Counted from the first letter of the stretch, positions 1 to 12,820 are shown. The stretch: DNA of 64,000 bases from Manduca sexta (GCF_014839805.1 NC_051120.1:10478001-10542000), one strand, 5' to 3'. Notes: a model not told the origin generated them from the letters alone. Made by a program: numbers and translations.

Positions 1-1225
1 GCCCTAACCTAGCTAACCTACCAGCCTTTCGCGATAAAAGCGTGTAACGCTGCAATAGGATACTATAGATTCAAAAACTAAACCGAACGTAGAAAATAGA
101 TGTCGTAACTCAGGTCTGAGAACGTAATAAGGATCCCAACTTGCGCCGAGATAGGAAGTTGGCCTCTATCTGCAAAAGTTCGTCTTTCAGTTGAGTTTAA
201 TTTTATCAGTACTAACTTTCCATACCGGAGAATCGGTGCGAGTGAAACCACGAAATATTGTACTGGAAGCAATTCGGCTTACCGAATAGATTTTCAGATA
301 AAACTGCGAACGATTAGAGAAGGGCGGTATGTCGGTATAAAAGTTTTAATACTCTAGTTGTGTCTCGCGGCTCCGGTCGAGCGAATGTCTTTTCTTGGAA
401 TTAAATTCTGATAGATTATCTGCATAAAACGTGTTATAATATCATTTTATATATTGCATTTGATTGAACAAATCCATGGTTTTGTTTATTTTACATATTG
501 TTTTTGTTTATTTCGTGCCAAGTTGAATTCAATATTTTCAGCTGATTCTGGATCTATTTCAAATATTATTATTTTTTATAATAATCTTCACAAAATAAAA
601 TTAATATAATATCATCTATACATTATTATTCTTAACAAAACATTAATCAAATGCTACCCTTGCGATGGCTGTATGATTAGCTTCCGTTGCCTTCGCTGTA
701 CCAGAAAAAATAATCGAATATTACCTACAAAGTACAAAACCGGTTTTTATATCTGCATCGGAACGTGCCATCCCTAATTCCGAGTTGGAAAGTTTGACGA
801 TTTAAAATGGAATCATAATTAAATGTCGATAAGGGTCGTTAATTGGGCCCTCTGTTGAAGATTGGGAATATTAAGGATATCCGATCAACCCTATTAATTT
901 ACTTTGAGGGCAAAAATTATTTTAACGAAAATATTGCGTCGGAAATTTTAATTTACTTTGGTTTAACAAAAATCGATTATTTATATTAGACAAATATCTT
1001 GTAAAAAAAAGAAAATTCAAAAATATTATAAAAAACAATATACTTTGTTCGTAGTAATATTTATTTAAATAAATTAATATTTAGATATAAAATAGCTTTT
1101 AAAACCAGATCATTTAAACAGAAAAAAAATCATTTTTCTTCTCTGACTACTGCTGGAAACCCACTATTATTCTACAGCATTTTTACCCTAAAATGCTGCT
1201 CCTTTTAACGTGCGTCTAATATAGA
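1..1225. other. AT-rich DNA, no feature seen
   Basis: No coding frame, repeat-family match or structured motif recognised. Confidence 0.5.
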
Positions 1226-1340
1226 TTTTCATTGAAATAAAATTATTATTCGGATTTTATCGCGGTTTATATTATGAGTTTCTTCCAACGTTTTGAAGAC
1301 TGCAGCATTCATGGTCACGGGAGGGACTGCGGTGTTGGTC
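1226..1340 (-). mobile_element. Penelope-like element 3' UTR
   Basis: The minus strand reads 'ccgtgaccatgaatgctgcagtc', then 'aaccgcgataaaatccgaataataattttatttcaatg', matching 24985-25080. Confidence 0.5.
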
Positions 1341-1461
1341 AGTTTTATTTCAATGTTTAACAATAGCATAAACATAATAATCATTACTACTACTAGACTA
1401 TACTCCAAACCACGTGTCCTAATCCAATTTAGAAAAAAATGTTTTGAGCGTTTATTATAAT

Positions 1462-1690
1462 AATAATAATATCAGCCATGTATTATATACTGTCCCAATG
1501 TTCGGCACGGACCTCCTCTACTACCGAGAGGGATTAGGCCTTACTCCACCACGCTGGCCTAGTGCGGATTGGTAGACTTCACACACCTTCGAAATTCCTA
1601 TAGAAAACTTCCCAGGTATGCGGATTTCCTCACGATGTTTTCCTTCACCGTTAAAGCAAGCGATAATTCACGAAGAATAAACACATCATT
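1462..1690 (-). mobile_element. Family B SINE, tRNA head missing
   Basis: 'atatcagccatgtattatatactg', 'cacggacctcctctactac', 'ccaccacgctggcctagtgcggattggtagacttcacac', 'cctcacgatgttttccttcaccg', ending near 'cacatcattttttag' before the head. Confidence 0.75.
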
Positions 1691-2835
1691 TTTTAGCGTT
1701 TATTAATAAAAATAATAAATTAAAAAAATATTGTCTATTATCAACACATTACCGTCCAAAGACACACTGCGCCAGATACTAAATGAAGACAAAATACTAA
1801 ATGCATTGTATCCGATACAGAAACGAGACAGCGCAAGATTGTACAAGTTATAAAGTTAAAGTAGACTCCGGCTCCCTGTCAATGAATGAATTTGTAGCTA
1901 GTTAATTTTCTTGTTCCTTTTATTTAACAGATTGTAGGTGAGGTAGGAAATGTCATAATGGATGTGGTATACGCGCGGATTTATTTAAAAGCGCAGTCAA
2001 TGTTTTAATAGACAGCAGTAATAGATAGTTTCACTTAAAAATATCGCAAATCTATGCTTAGTTAAAAAACAAATTTACTCTATGAGCTGTAAGTCAAAAC
2101 CCACCATCTTGCCTCTTAATAAGGTTTAAACTAGGAATCAGTGATGTTTTTGACAGTTATTTAAGCTATTCTTAACCATCTCCTAACGCTAAAACAAGTT
2201 TATAATTAATAATAATGTTAGAGTCCTATTACAAATAACTTGAATGTTAATACTTGATTCTATATTTGAAAGCTACTTACATATTGCTGGTATGAATTCT
2301 ATGTGTCCGATTGTTGAGGTAATGTATTTCAAATTGGTGCTGCTGGTAAAAGAGTGATGACCATGCACTGTCAACTCAACACAGTTGATCGTTAGTCGGG
2401 TTTTGCTGTTAGCTCGTGAGTTCTGACAGCTTTTTCATCATGCAGTCACAATTTAAACGTGTACAGATCAAATCTAATTATACCAGATTTTTTTTAAGAT
2501 GCCACATCCATAATCTACGGTTAGTAAGTCGGTGGCGAGCGCTCGCGTCAGTAATTAGAGTTTAGCGACAGTTTCCTACTTTGTCGCAACTTCAACTCGC
2601 AAACAAGCCTTTAGCGTTTTTTATAAATTAAACATCGAAATTTATGTTTATTCGACGTATATTTAAAAATAAATGGCGGTTTCAAACGGGACAGTTTAAA
2701 TTAAAAACTCTGAATAAAAAGTTTTGTTTGACTTAGTTGTGACAGTCGTGGAGATGTTGTCTATTTATGTTAAATGTTTTAGCGAGAGGCAGCTTTACAC
2801 GATGCCAAGCGCAAGGCGAAAGCAAAAAAAAATGA
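1691..2835. other. AT-rich DNA, no feature seen
   Basis: No family match. A mildly CpG-rich patch near 2530-2600 has no coding frame. Confidence 0.4.
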
Positions 2836-2965
2836 TGGGAAGCCCTGGGCGGGCAAAAAAGTTCCCCGGTTTTAATAAGTTCGTCTGTAAGACCGTAATA
2901 AAGGTCCTCTAAGGCACCGCGAGGTCCCTGTAAGCGCAAGCCCTGGGCGGTGGCCCTGTTCACCT
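2836..2965. repeat. Dispersed repeat shared with 23560-23720
   Basis: 'aagccctgggcggg' occurs at 2840 and again near 2938. The reverse strand shares 'ttgcgcttacagg.acctc.cg.tgcc' with 23598-23625. Class unknown; probably a piece of a coding element. Confidence 0.35.
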
Positions 2966-3179
2966 ACCTTAACACCGACTCTGGTTTTAGCAACCAAGTT
3001 TTCTTTTCAAACGAGACTAAAAAGAAGGTTTATATATTCGACGTAAAAATATGGTCAGCCCCCGATTGAAATTTATTTTTGCGTTCATTCTCGTATAGTT
3101 TCGAAATGGTCTTATATTAAATTCATTGGTATTTCTTTATCAAAAATACTTCCTGGTCTAGTATTTTTTGCGACCAGGG

Positions 3180-3402
3180 GTTTCTGCCCTTTCTTTGGGC
3201 ATTACCTAGTAGCCATTGTAACTACTGGACATAATAAGACTTAACATCTCATGTCTCAGGATGGCGAGTGCAGTGGAATACCAAACAATACTTAATTCAA
3301 GGTGTTGGATGGTGTTTCTACTGTTTATGGGCGGTCGTATAGCTTATCATCAGTCAAACAGCAGGCATGTATCGTCATTCAAAGCAGTACAAAAAAATAC
3401 TG
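3180..3402 (+). mobile_element. Family C retroelement, 5' truncated
   Basis: 'ctactggacataataagacttaacatctcatgtctcaggatggcgag' to 'cgtcattcaaagcagtacaaaaaaa'. Confidence 0.65.
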
Positions 3403-4164
3403 CTCTAATTACAGTACTAATGTAGACACAGACGTAGCGAGTCACACCTACCTAGTAAACTGACAAATTGACGAACAAATAACTTTTACACGTAATTTGT
3501 AATGTGAATTATCTTTATAAATGAACCCTTAGATCCACTTTAATTACATTGTATTTCATAACCCACAAACGGTCCGTTAACTGTAGTTAATAATGTTAAC
3601 TTTTAGATAGATTGCCGTACTTTATGGCGGGTATATAATTGTTATTGCTAACTTTAATTAATTTGTTTCGTTGATAGTTGTAGGGTGAGGGATCTCGTTT
3701 GTTGCGTGAAATTTTTCTTTGCGTTTACTCCAATAAATATTACCCGTCGAATCGGCCACACTCTTATATTAAAAGCAGTAGAGGTAATTGTTAAAAAGGA
3801 CTAAAGTCAAAGCAAATTCTCATCCGTTTTTCTTAATACAATCTCTGCAAATCGACTCCACTGCACGTGATGGATAGTGGAGTAGGGTCGAGATAGATTA
3901 TCGAATGACTAGAGAATTGTGTGTTGTCCTGTCTTGAATATAATTTTAGTTAATAACCGATAGGTCTTTTGCATGCCATGTAGTCAGAGTAGCGTATTTC
4001 CTAGCGTATTCCTAACGTCAAGCAGCATTGTAAAGGTTTAAATATTTTTGTTACAGGCCACAAAGACGTTTATTTATGGTGCTCGGGCTACAAAAGGCAA
4101 ACTTATTAAATTTCTAAAAACATAATAAAAATTAACGTTGTCAAGTATTCTTTTTTACATTCCG

Positions 4165-4395
4165 GGAAAAGTGTCTCCACTGCACCTGATGGTAAGTGGA
4201 GTGGGGTCCAATAGAATGTCGAAAAACGAGAGATTACCCCTCGGCAGTCGACACAATTATGCCGGCCTGTTGGAACCAAATATACACAGGCTGATCCCGG
4301 AACGCGTCCCACTTACGTAGGCCACTATGGCTGGTATTAACAACTTGTGTACGGTGGTCGTTATCCGGGCGGATATTGTATATCATACCAGCATT
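4165..4395 (+). mobile_element. Family D element
   Basis: 'ctccactgcacctgatggtaagtggagtggggtccaatagaatgtcg', 'cccctcggcagtcgacacaattatgccggcctgttgg', 'cacaggctgatcccggaacgcg', 'ggccactatgg', 'gtacggtggtcgttatccgggcggatattg'. No coding. Other copies carry a 9-bp hairpin TGTCGACTG/CAGTCGACA in the middle; here the left arm is mutated. A partial copy precedes it at 3841-3910. The short frames in it are not genes. Confidence 0.65.
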
Positions 4396-4554
4396 AGCAA
4401 CTAACTGAATAACTAGATCCTCATAGGGTTCGCAGAGAGCTCAAGCGATCTTAGGAAAAGTTTCTTTAGTATTACAGACAATTTTGAAATTAGATGGACT
4501 ACTTTAAGAGCTCGGCGGACCACAGTTTTATATAGTATAGCTGAAGCAACACAT

Positions 4555-4710
4555 CATCATCATCTACTGGGGAAAGCCGATGACAGGAACGCATAGAAAC
4601 ACCTCGTCATCGACTCCGTCAAGACGTTTCAAGACATCCACTGAGGAAAGCCGAAAGTAGGGCTTGGAAACTGCTCGTTATCGACTCCGTCAAGACGTTT
4701 CAAGAAGGAC
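4555..4710 (+). repeat. Two-copy 71-bp tandem repeat
   Basis: TCGACTCCGTCAAGACGTTT starts at 4610 and 4681. The preceding 'ctgRggaaagccga' also repeats. The two units differ at scattered positions. Confidence 0.8.
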
Positions 4711-5216
4711 ACGACTTTCAATAATGAAAAACACGACCAAGAAGAAGCTGATCCAACATCTTAGAGTGCAACATTTTGACTTTTGGGTGACGAGCGCAAT
4801 GTGAGCCTTGTTTTATTTTATTCAGTCTAGTCTATATACCATCATAGCGCTTGCCATTAGACGAGTAGCTAACTCGTCTTAGTTATAAAAAAATAACGGA
4901 AAATAACCTGACCAACCTTTTAACATTCATTACCTCTTTATCCCCTCCGAAGTCTTATTAAAGTACAGACACACGAACCCAGTGTTCAGTAATAACAGGA
5001 GAGACGCAATTAGCACTGCTGACTCGGCTAATGGACAAGTCTAGACTCGAGTAATAAAATCTAGTTCTTTCAGTTTAAACGTTGGGAGCTAGTGTGATTT
5101 TTTTGTTGGTTTTGTAGAAATTCAGATATCAAAGATGTTTTGTATCAGGCTGATAGAATATTGGGTTTTAGATACGGATTTACTAGTACAAACGTTTAAA
5201 AGTAGTTATAAATGCC

Positions 5217-5776
5217 TTTTTTTTTTTTTTGGTTTCGCGGAGAAAGTGCCTTATTACTACCGCCCAGCCTTCGTGGGGGGCGACTGAGCGGTTATGCTGG
5301 GGTAACCGTGCCTTACGGCCCGGCATTGAGCCGCCCGGATTTGATGGTGACCTTCGGGCGACCGCCGGGCCGAGTCCCTAGCCCTATATACAACTTAACC
5401 TATGCACGGCCTACCAGCTAAAACTCCGCGGTGGCCCTCTTCGGCGCATTAGGGACGGCTGCGGGCTTCCTCTGACGTTGAAGTGTCTAGCCTGCGACCG
5501 CAGCCGCCCTGCGCGGTGCCGCCTTGCGGCCCGTCTCCCTATGGGGGGGGCTCAGAAGCCCCCGCGCACCGAAGGACGCCCTCGGCGTCTACGGCAGCGT
5601 GAGGCCAACTACACACTGCCGTCCATCCCGGGGGTCAACCGAAAAATGTGCAAAGGATGCACAGAAATGCACTAGGGCGGACAGCCCCCTGCTGCCCGCC
5701 GACGACCCCCTTCGTGGCCCCTATTAGTCGCCTCTTACGACAGGCAGGGGATACCGTGGTGGAATTCTCCAAAAAT
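5217..5776. mobile_element. GC-rich retroelement fragment (family F)
   Basis: A 560-base GC-rich island in AT-rich DNA, from a T-run with 'ggtttcgcggagaaagtgcc' to 'gtcgcctcttacgacaggcaggggataccgtggtggaattctcc', a sequence common in lepidopteran LINEs. On the minus strand it would end in poly-A at 5217, so it likely lies reversed. Overlapping plus-strand frames are not convincing. A small second copy of the end is at 18198-18260. Confidence 0.55.
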
Positions 5777-6253
5777 GCCTGGTTTCCTCAGTGGGATTTT
5801 ATACTTAACAGATAAATACAGAAAAAGTAATATTAACCGCAGGATGTCTATCAACATAGACCTCCTCAAAAATAATCCATTTCAACTTAAAAATATAAAA
5901 ATTTGAGAATAAAATAAAGAGTTTCCATACGCAACAAAAACCTAAATCTAATTTAACCTAACGAATAAACAAAACTAATGGAAAAAAATGTTCGAAATTT
6001 AAAATTTTGCTTGTTGATTTAAAATTTCATACGAAATATAGCGAGAAATTCGGTTTGAATGCAAATAGGCAATTTTCGATGACCGAATGGACGAAAAAAT
6101 GGCGCGGCGCCGTAACATCGTTAACCTGAACAGTGCGACCGCGTAGAGAGCTTACTTTGTGTAATCTGATTATATAAGCTAGTACAGCCTGACCAGGAAA
6201 ATAAAAAACCCCCGCCTTGTGGTAAAACATGGAACTTTAAGTTCTGTAGTCTA

Positions 6254-6405
6254 TACCTTAAACTGATTTTGAAAAGAGCAACACCAGAGTTTTTTGCCCG
6301 TTCTTCTCTGGCGAGAACTGCACGTACTGGTGGCAGAGTTAATAATGACGGAATCAAAATAATGTATAACACTCTAGGAATTCAAATAAATAATTTCATT
6401 TCAAC
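6254..6405 (+). mobile_element. Family K LINE 3' end
   Basis: 'cttaaactgattttgaaaagagcaacaccagagttttttgcccgttcttctctggcgagaactgc', then 'gtactggtggcagagttaataatgacgg' and 'caaataaataatttcatttc'. Same order as at 33718. Confidence 0.6.
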
Positions 6406-6530
6406 TAATTTCTTGTACTGACAAATTTGAAAGAAAAAATCTAGTCCCCTCATAATATCGTTCGGTACTTTCTCAAATTCCTATTTCAAAATATAATTTT
6501 GCAGTTATGATATTAAAGTAATAGTGCTGC

Positions 6531-6688
6531 AGTGGCGTTAGTGAAATTTCCCGAAAGGGTCGACACGATTATATAGATACTAATATGCATAAACGCGGTT
6601 TACAAATAGTTCTAATGATAATTAGATTCTACATAAAGTGAAGTCGGCAGAATTCTGGTTATATGGACCCTTCTCCACTGATATGCTA
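6531..6688 (+). mobile_element. Family I element
   Basis: 'gcagtggcgttagtgaaatttcccgaaag', 'gatactaatatgcataaacgcggtttacaaatagttctaatgataattagattctacataaag', 'ggttatatggaccc'. Confidence 0.6.
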
Positions 6689-6711
6689 GCCTTTTGGGGT
6701 CTCTACGTAAT

Positions 6712-6876
6712 CAATAAATAATAATAATATCAGCCCTGTATTATATACTTGCCCACTGCGGAGCACGGGCCTCTTCTACTACTGAGAGGGTTTAGGCCTT
6801 AGTCCACCACGCTGGCCTAGTGCGGATTGGTAGACTTCACACACCTTCGAAATTCCTATAGAGAACTTCTCAGATG
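6712..6876 (-). mobile_element. Family B SINE, partial
   Basis: 'aataatatcagccctgtattatatacttgcccactgcggagcacgggcctcttc' to 'ttcgaaattcctatagagaacttctcag'. Only the 3' half of the SINE is present. Confidence 0.75.
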
Positions 6877-7284
6877 TAATCAATATTAACACTTAAATAA
6901 TTTTTTTACTTGTTAGTCCATAGATGATTTTGATTTTATGATCCCTTTATAAATTCCTCGTGTCAGTTATTTTTGTCACTGACTGTACTAGAACAAAGTT
7001 TATCCATCAAACCAAATACAATTAATTCAAGTACATATTAATCAATCATACAGTGATTAATTCGTTAATTAATTGTGGTGTATCAATATAATTTTGAATT
7101 ACTGAAATAATTAAATCAAAACTTTTAGCCATTTGTTAACCGCGTTGTTATTGCATTTTGATTCCTATAACTTGTTACTGTGGTGTTATTAAATTGATTT
7201 ATTTTTTACTATGAACTTTATTTCAAATTAATACGATAAATTTAGAGAATTGAACCTATGTACTTAAGATGATATTAGCCTAAT

Positions 7285-7465
7285 GTTACATACTGATGAT
7301 AATTGCCATCGAAGTCTCTGGTTTCAATTCTGGGTCGGCCCGCAGTCTGGAATTTGTGGCTGGTATGACTATATTGCCCCTATCACATTATAGGACAGAA
7401 TGCACATGGCCGAAAGTGGATGCCCTGGTAGTACCTCTGCCTAGATCTAGATCCCAGGCTTGTGC
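7285..7465 (+). mobile_element. Family A SINE, 5'-truncated and diverged
   Basis: B-box-like 'tggtttcaattctgggtcgg', then 'cgcagtctggaatttgtggctggtatgac', 'cccctatcacattataggacagaatgcac' and 'gtacctctgcctag', matching the SINE body. The plus-strand frame through it is a by-product. Confidence 0.6.
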
Positions 7466-7545
7466 AAGCTTCCAACCATCTTCCCTATTGAAATTAGGAT
7501 GTTTTTTAATTTCAATATTGAAACTAAACCCTAACTTGAAATCCT

Positions 7546-7692
7546 AACTTCAAGACACTGTGAGCTCATTCTGCGTAGATTGGAAGACCAACAGCTAAAA
7601 TTTAAAAAGTTGTTTGAAGCGTCGGGAGAAAACTAAAATATTAAAATCGCAATAAAATCCGAAGTAGTTTTATTTTCATATTAAAAAATAAT
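7546..7692 (+). mobile_element. Penelope-like element 3' UTR
   Basis: 'cttcaagacactgtgagctcattctgcgtaga' equals the block at 24853. Then 'gtcgggagaaaactaaaatattaaaatcgcaataaaatccgaagtagttttattttc', the same tail architecture. Confidence 0.55.
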
Positions 7693-8012
7693 TTACTTTC
7701 GAACTGCCCTGCATGTTTGGTATAACTGTAAATGGAAACATTTAAATAAATGATAGCCTTAGACCGTTCGTGATTGATGCGCTAGAACAACGCGGCTCAC
7801 TTTATGCGTCCCTTGCGAATAGTTCAAATAGTTCATTCATTCGCTCTTTCATTCACTCGATTGTACACGTTTCAACTTCAATTTAAAATTTCCTAACGGC
7901 AACAAAATTAATCGTTGAAATGTCGACTATTCTGAATACTTGCCTAGTTTAATTTAGGATAGGCACATTATTAACATGCTATGTATATTAATAATCTATA
8001 GCTCGATTGTGA

Positions 8013-8318
8013 TCGAATGAAAAAGGAGGAGACCTGTAGAAGAACGAAAGTCACCGCCATAGCCCATTGAATTAGCAAGCTAAAGTGGTAGTGGGCATAG
8101 AACTCGCAGAACTGATGGCCGATGAGGCAAGAAGGTTCTGGAGTGGAGGCCACGAATTGGCAAGCGCAACGTCGGACGTCCACCCACGAGGTATACAGAT
8201 GACCTAATAAAAGTCGCAAGAGGTCGCTGGATGCGAGCCGCTACCAATAAGACGATCTGATAATCTTTGGGGGAGGCCCTTGCTCAGCAGTGGATATCCT
8301 GCGGCTAATAATGATGAA
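8013..8318 (+). pseudogene. RTE-clade LINE 3' fragment (reverse transcriptase tail)
   Basis: Reading RRTKVTAIAH, stop, ISKLKW, then after a small indel and a further stop (TGA for Trp) VLEWRPRIGKRNVGRPPTRY and TDDLIKVARGRWMRAATNKT, TGA at 8258. This is the conserved C-terminus of RTE-type LINEs. The 3' end 'gctcagcagtggatatcctgcggctaataatgatga' is the family's usual ATG-repeat end. Several disabling changes. Confidence 0.8.
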
Positions 8319-8319
8319 T

Positions 8320-10419
8320 TTATTGCTACATATGACACGAAACCGAAAATTTATAAGCGACATAACTATTTAAGTTGTTACTATCCAAGAGTTACAAAAA
8401 TAGATAACTGCTTTTACTCTTCTGTTTATATAATTTAATTTAGCTAGACTTTTTGTTACTTAGTTAAATACAAACACATCATATAAATATTATAAATTCA
8501 AGAAAACTCAAAGCAAAATTAGCACCATTCACACATTAAGACGAAACATCCCTAAATCCATTGATTACAAAAAAGAAAATCATGTTTGTACAACATCAGA
8601 TGTTGTTAAATACATAATTACCGCCAAATCCTCACAATACATTAAACTAAATAACCGACCGTACAGTCAACACTCCCATACAACTATTTTACAATTAGAA
8701 CTGTATATTTAGAAACAATGCAATGTAATTATAGAATCACAGATCAACAATAGGTCGGAAGAATGCAATTATTGTTTGTTCGTGAACGAATGAATGAGAC
8801 GAATGAATATACCGTTGGAAACGGCAATAGAGGCGGCAAAAAGATCTACTCACTTCTTATTTTAATGTTGAAAAGGCTGGGTGAGTGAATAAGTCGGTAC
8901 GTTGAATGTAAACAGATAAGACTTTGAAATTCGTATGAATTTTATTTTATGTTTCATGTATTCGTGTGAATGTAAAAGTACGTAATGATCAAAAAGTAAT
9001 GAAAGTTCGTTACTTAGAAGATTTTAAGAGACAGAGATGATGTTCTACGAAGCAAAAGTAACAGCTAATTTCTAAAACGAATGGTGATATTTAATGCCAA
9101 GTACTGTATCTTTTTGTCACTTTTATATTATCTTATCTATAAAACATTTAGAAAGTGTTCCGCTTTAGGAATTTTATCAACAGAAATTCAAATATTATCG
9201 AAACAAAGCCCTCTGGGTTCTCTCGCGTCACTTTTACGATCGCCGAGCCACTTTACGACGTTGCTTGTCGGAAAAAAAACATGTCCCCTTTTTATTTTCT
9301 TTCATTTATTCAATAATGTTTTCTTTTTGTTGGCAGCAATGTTATTTTTATGTGTAATTGAATAAGGCTGGACTACGTTTAATATTCTTCTAGTTGAATC
9401 TAGGCTACATTACGTGTTAATTTATTTAGCGGATTTCGTAAAATGTCTACATAAAATATTGACAGTTTTTTGAGTGCCGTAGTGAGTAAGTGATTATTTT
9501 TCTTTTTATCTGTGGGATGACCTGATTTTGTATTAGAAATATCCGTCAAAGTACTGTCGACTTATATTCCTTCTACGTTAATATTCCTGTATGTTTCAGT
9601 TTTAAACACCTTTCATGAATAAATTAGGTACAGAAAATAAAATTGAAATATTAGATTGTTTGGAAGTATCTTTAAAGTGGAATCTATTATGCAGGCATAA
9701 ATAATTAAATAATCATGTTCTTATCTCAATACAAAGGGTGATGTCAATCCTCCGCAGAGAAAAATTGAACCGACAGCCTCTTGGGGAAAAATCGTATTTA
9801 TAACAAATCATATCGAATCAAAGACCGCCATATCCATTTAAAACTTCACAGCTCATAACCACTGCAATCACCGAACCATGGCGACTAATAAACCGTTAAT
9901 AAAAACTTTTATTTCTAGACCAGTCAATATAAATTCGCGCCGGAATGATTTATGGACGCCCTGTTGATATCTAATTCTCATTCGATTCATTAATTGCCTG
10001 CCGCGGGGCTCGGGTCATTGAAGTGAGTCGGACAATGAATTGTCAACGGAACGAATGAGTGAATGGGTTTTGAACGTTTTATTGTCTATGCCGGCTTTGT
10101 AGCGTTCGCTCAAAAACGTCAATACACGTTCACGTTTAGAACGATGAATATTTGAATACTTTGTAAAGGAAAAAAACAGTCGTTTAAATTAGGTTTATTG
10201 AGTGATGTAATGGGTTTCGTTTGTTGAACGGTATCGCTCAATGTCTATCCATGGATTGTCTGGCTGTCAATTGATATTAAATTTATTAACAGAAATAGAC
10301 CTTATTTAATTTATTAACATTGATTAACTCATTTTCATGTGCTATCATTTGCATATGAATATGACACATTTATAAAAGTCGTCTTCAAGGGTTGTTTACA
10401 ACCACTTTTTTATAAGGAC
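8320..10419. other. 2.1 kb without a recognised gene or repeat family
   Basis: AT-rich. A short minus-strand open patch at about 9195-9270 (SNVVKWLGDRKSDAREPRGL) looks like a fragment of an unidentified repeat ORF. The plus-strand frame at 9081-9365 is unsupported. Confidence 0.4.
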
Positions 10420-10680
10420 ACGGCAGTGACCTTATAGCACCTGATGTTAAGTGGAATGGGGTCCCATAGAATGTCGACTGACGAGAGATAACTCCTGTAG
10501 GAACCGGATATATATACAGGCTGATCCCGGAACGCGACATATACAGGTGTATATATATACAGGTGTTAAACCCGACTTAGAGTCCACGTAAACGTACCTG
10601 GACTCTAAGTCGGGTTTAACACCTTGTTTATGGTGGTCACTATCCGGTCGGATATAAAATATATCCTATCATCAGCAGCT
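10420..10680 (+). mobile_element. Family D element with a 26-bp foldback inside
   Basis: 'cacctgatgttaagtggaatggggtcccatagaatgtcgactgacgagag' and 'caggctgatcccggaacgcg' match the family, as does the tail 'ggtggtcactatccggtcggatataaaa'. Between them lie extra sequence and a perfect inverted repeat (see 10561-10624). Confidence 0.65.
10561..10624. repeat. Perfect 26-bp inverted repeat with 12-base loop
   Basis: Arm 10561-10586 (starts AGGTGTTAAACCCGACTTAG) is the exact reverse complement of 10599-10624; the loop is CGTAAACGTACC. The right arm includes the native family D segment 'gggtttaacacct', so the left arm is probably an inverted copy of it. A hexamer AGGTGT repeats just upstream, around a (TA)n run. 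Confidence 0.95.
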
Positions 10681-10689
10681 TGATAGTAG

Positions 10690-12495
10690 CTAGGTGATGA
10701 ATTGACTTGGCTATTTGATTGGCGCGACTGACTGACATGCTTTAGTGACTATACTGTTTCTAATGGGGTTTGGTGTCGCTCCAATCGTTTGACTAACAAG
10801 TTGTTGAGTAAATCGACCAACCACGGATTGAACTCTTTGGAACCCGATTATTTTTACTAAATAGGTTTTGTATGCGTGTATTCATCTAGTTAGACACCTT
10901 TCGTGATCTCTATTCACCTTTAATGTCGGTATCCTCTTGCTTTCGGGATTTGAGGGCGTTCATTGGTAGTGGAAATCAGATGACTTATTAAGTAATCGTT
11001 TAGCGGTTTATTCGTAAAAATATATAAAACCCCAAAAATTTTATAGTTGGCAGTTGAAACCATAAACGGACCAACTAAAAATTTTAAGTGACTAACTTCT
11101 ACTTGGTGCTCAAGATACATACGTAGATATATTGGAATCTAGAGAACGCTGAAAACATACGGAGGTATCTAGTATCTATGTAGATAATAAAACTGTAGAC
11201 TCCGGTGTTATTGTAAGTTGAAAGAAAAGTAATAAAAAGAAAGATGACTGAAGAGCAACAGAATACAAATCAGCGATTTTTAGAAAGAACGAAAGAGAGA
11301 AAGAAAATTATTTAGCTACAAACACAAGGTACATACATATAAAACAAAGAATGAATATTATATATTTGTCTTTTCTATCTGTCTTTCTGTTTGTTAGCGG
11401 TCATCACCGTAAACTACTGAACAAATTTTAATGTGGTTTTCACAATTGGATAACGTAAAATTGGAAGCAGAAATATTTGTTATTAAAATACCATATCGGA
11501 AATATTTATCGTAATTTTAAGATATATGCAATTCACCTTCAAAAAATCTTTATTTAATGTACAACTTGAGGCTTTAATCTACAAAATTATGCCAGCCCAT
11601 TGTATCGCTAAAACCAATTTAACAGAAAAGGAAACATTTAAATCTTTGGTTAGAATTATACGCTGTTGAACGTCTATATACGTCGAATTGCGAGCAGAAA
11701 TGGTACAAATTAAAAAGAAAAAGGACCAGCTAAACGCATAGCTGCGTGAAGGAATTTCCAAGCCAAATCCAGTGAAGGGTAATGCAGTTTATGTTGCGAC
11801 GCGGCGCTAACGTCAAATCCTATTATAACAGCTGTGGGTTGCAGTCGAACTTGATAAACTGTTGTTTTGGGTATTAGTGAGACATGCTTCGTAAGCTCAC
11901 GCTTTCACAGACGGTTAGGCAGGAATGGCAGTGTCCTGGAGCCTATAATTAGCGCCAATTTTAACAACGTCTCAGGTGCTGTGGAAAATAATTACCCGCC
12001 AGTGTAAGGAATATGAATTTAGAATTTTATGATTCAACTGACATTGTAGTGTTCATTAATAAGTAACGGCTAAACCGATATTGATAAATTTTATATCACG
12101 AATTACAAAAACAGGCACTGTATTTTTTTTATAAAATTTATATATTTATAGCCTTTAGACGAGAAAGCGCACAATATGATTATTTTTCTAGGGCTTTTAC
12201 CAATGACATAATAGGCACTCAGATAATATGTTTGCCGTCTCACTACAACACAACAGTATTTTATTATTATATAATTATGCCGTTTGCATTCGCGATCGCG
12301 ATGTTGAAGTTATGGAGAAATTTGCTATTCCTACGAGTTGCCAAGTTATTGTACTTCCCGATAATATTTATTTGTGTTTTGTTTATCTTTGTATATATTA
12401 TCATTTTTAGGGCCATATCAATTGATTCGGTTTTGCTCTGAACTGCGATGTCAGCTGAGACGCTGTGGAAGTGAGGTCAGCATCTTAAGACAACA
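10690..12495. other. No recognised gene; AT-rich
   Basis: Only the 'agggccatatca' block at 12408, shared with 55000, was noticed. Short frames here lack codon structure. Confidence 0.4.
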
Positions 12496-12500
12496 TGCTG

Positions 12501-12820
12501 CAGCGATAGCCTAGATGGATGTGGAATGGACTGCTGAACGAATGTCCGCAGGTTCAAATCCGGAAGGCACACACGTTTGACTTTTCTAAAATTATTATAT
12601 TATTTTTAGTGAATTATCGCTTGCTTTCGGTGAAGGAAAACATCGTATGTAAACCTGCATACCTGAGAAGTACTGTATAAGAATTTTGTGTGTCTGAATT
12701 CTACCAATCCGCACTAGGTAAGCGTGGTGGACTAAGACCTAATCTTTCTAACTAGTAGAGGAGACTCGTGCCTAGCAGTGGGACAGTATATAATACAGGG
12801 CTTATATTATTGTCTTAAGA
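12501..12820 (+). mobile_element. Family B tRNA-derived SINE, near full length
   Basis: A-box region TAGCCTAGATGG (12507-12518), B box GGTTCAAATCC (12551-12561), then 'gaattatcgcttgctttcggtgaaggaaaacatcg', 'ccaatccgcactag', 'gcgtggtggactaag', 'cagtgggacagtatataatacagggct'. Ten full or partial copies occur in the window. Confidence 0.8.

Noticed and set aside
5212..5727. Two to three overlapping 60-70 codon frames
   Set aside because: They arise from a GC-rich retroelement fragment. No domain recognised.
9081..9365. 94-codon plus-strand frame
   Set aside because: Low-complexity AT-rich codons; the only coding-like patch here lies on the opposite strand and is short.
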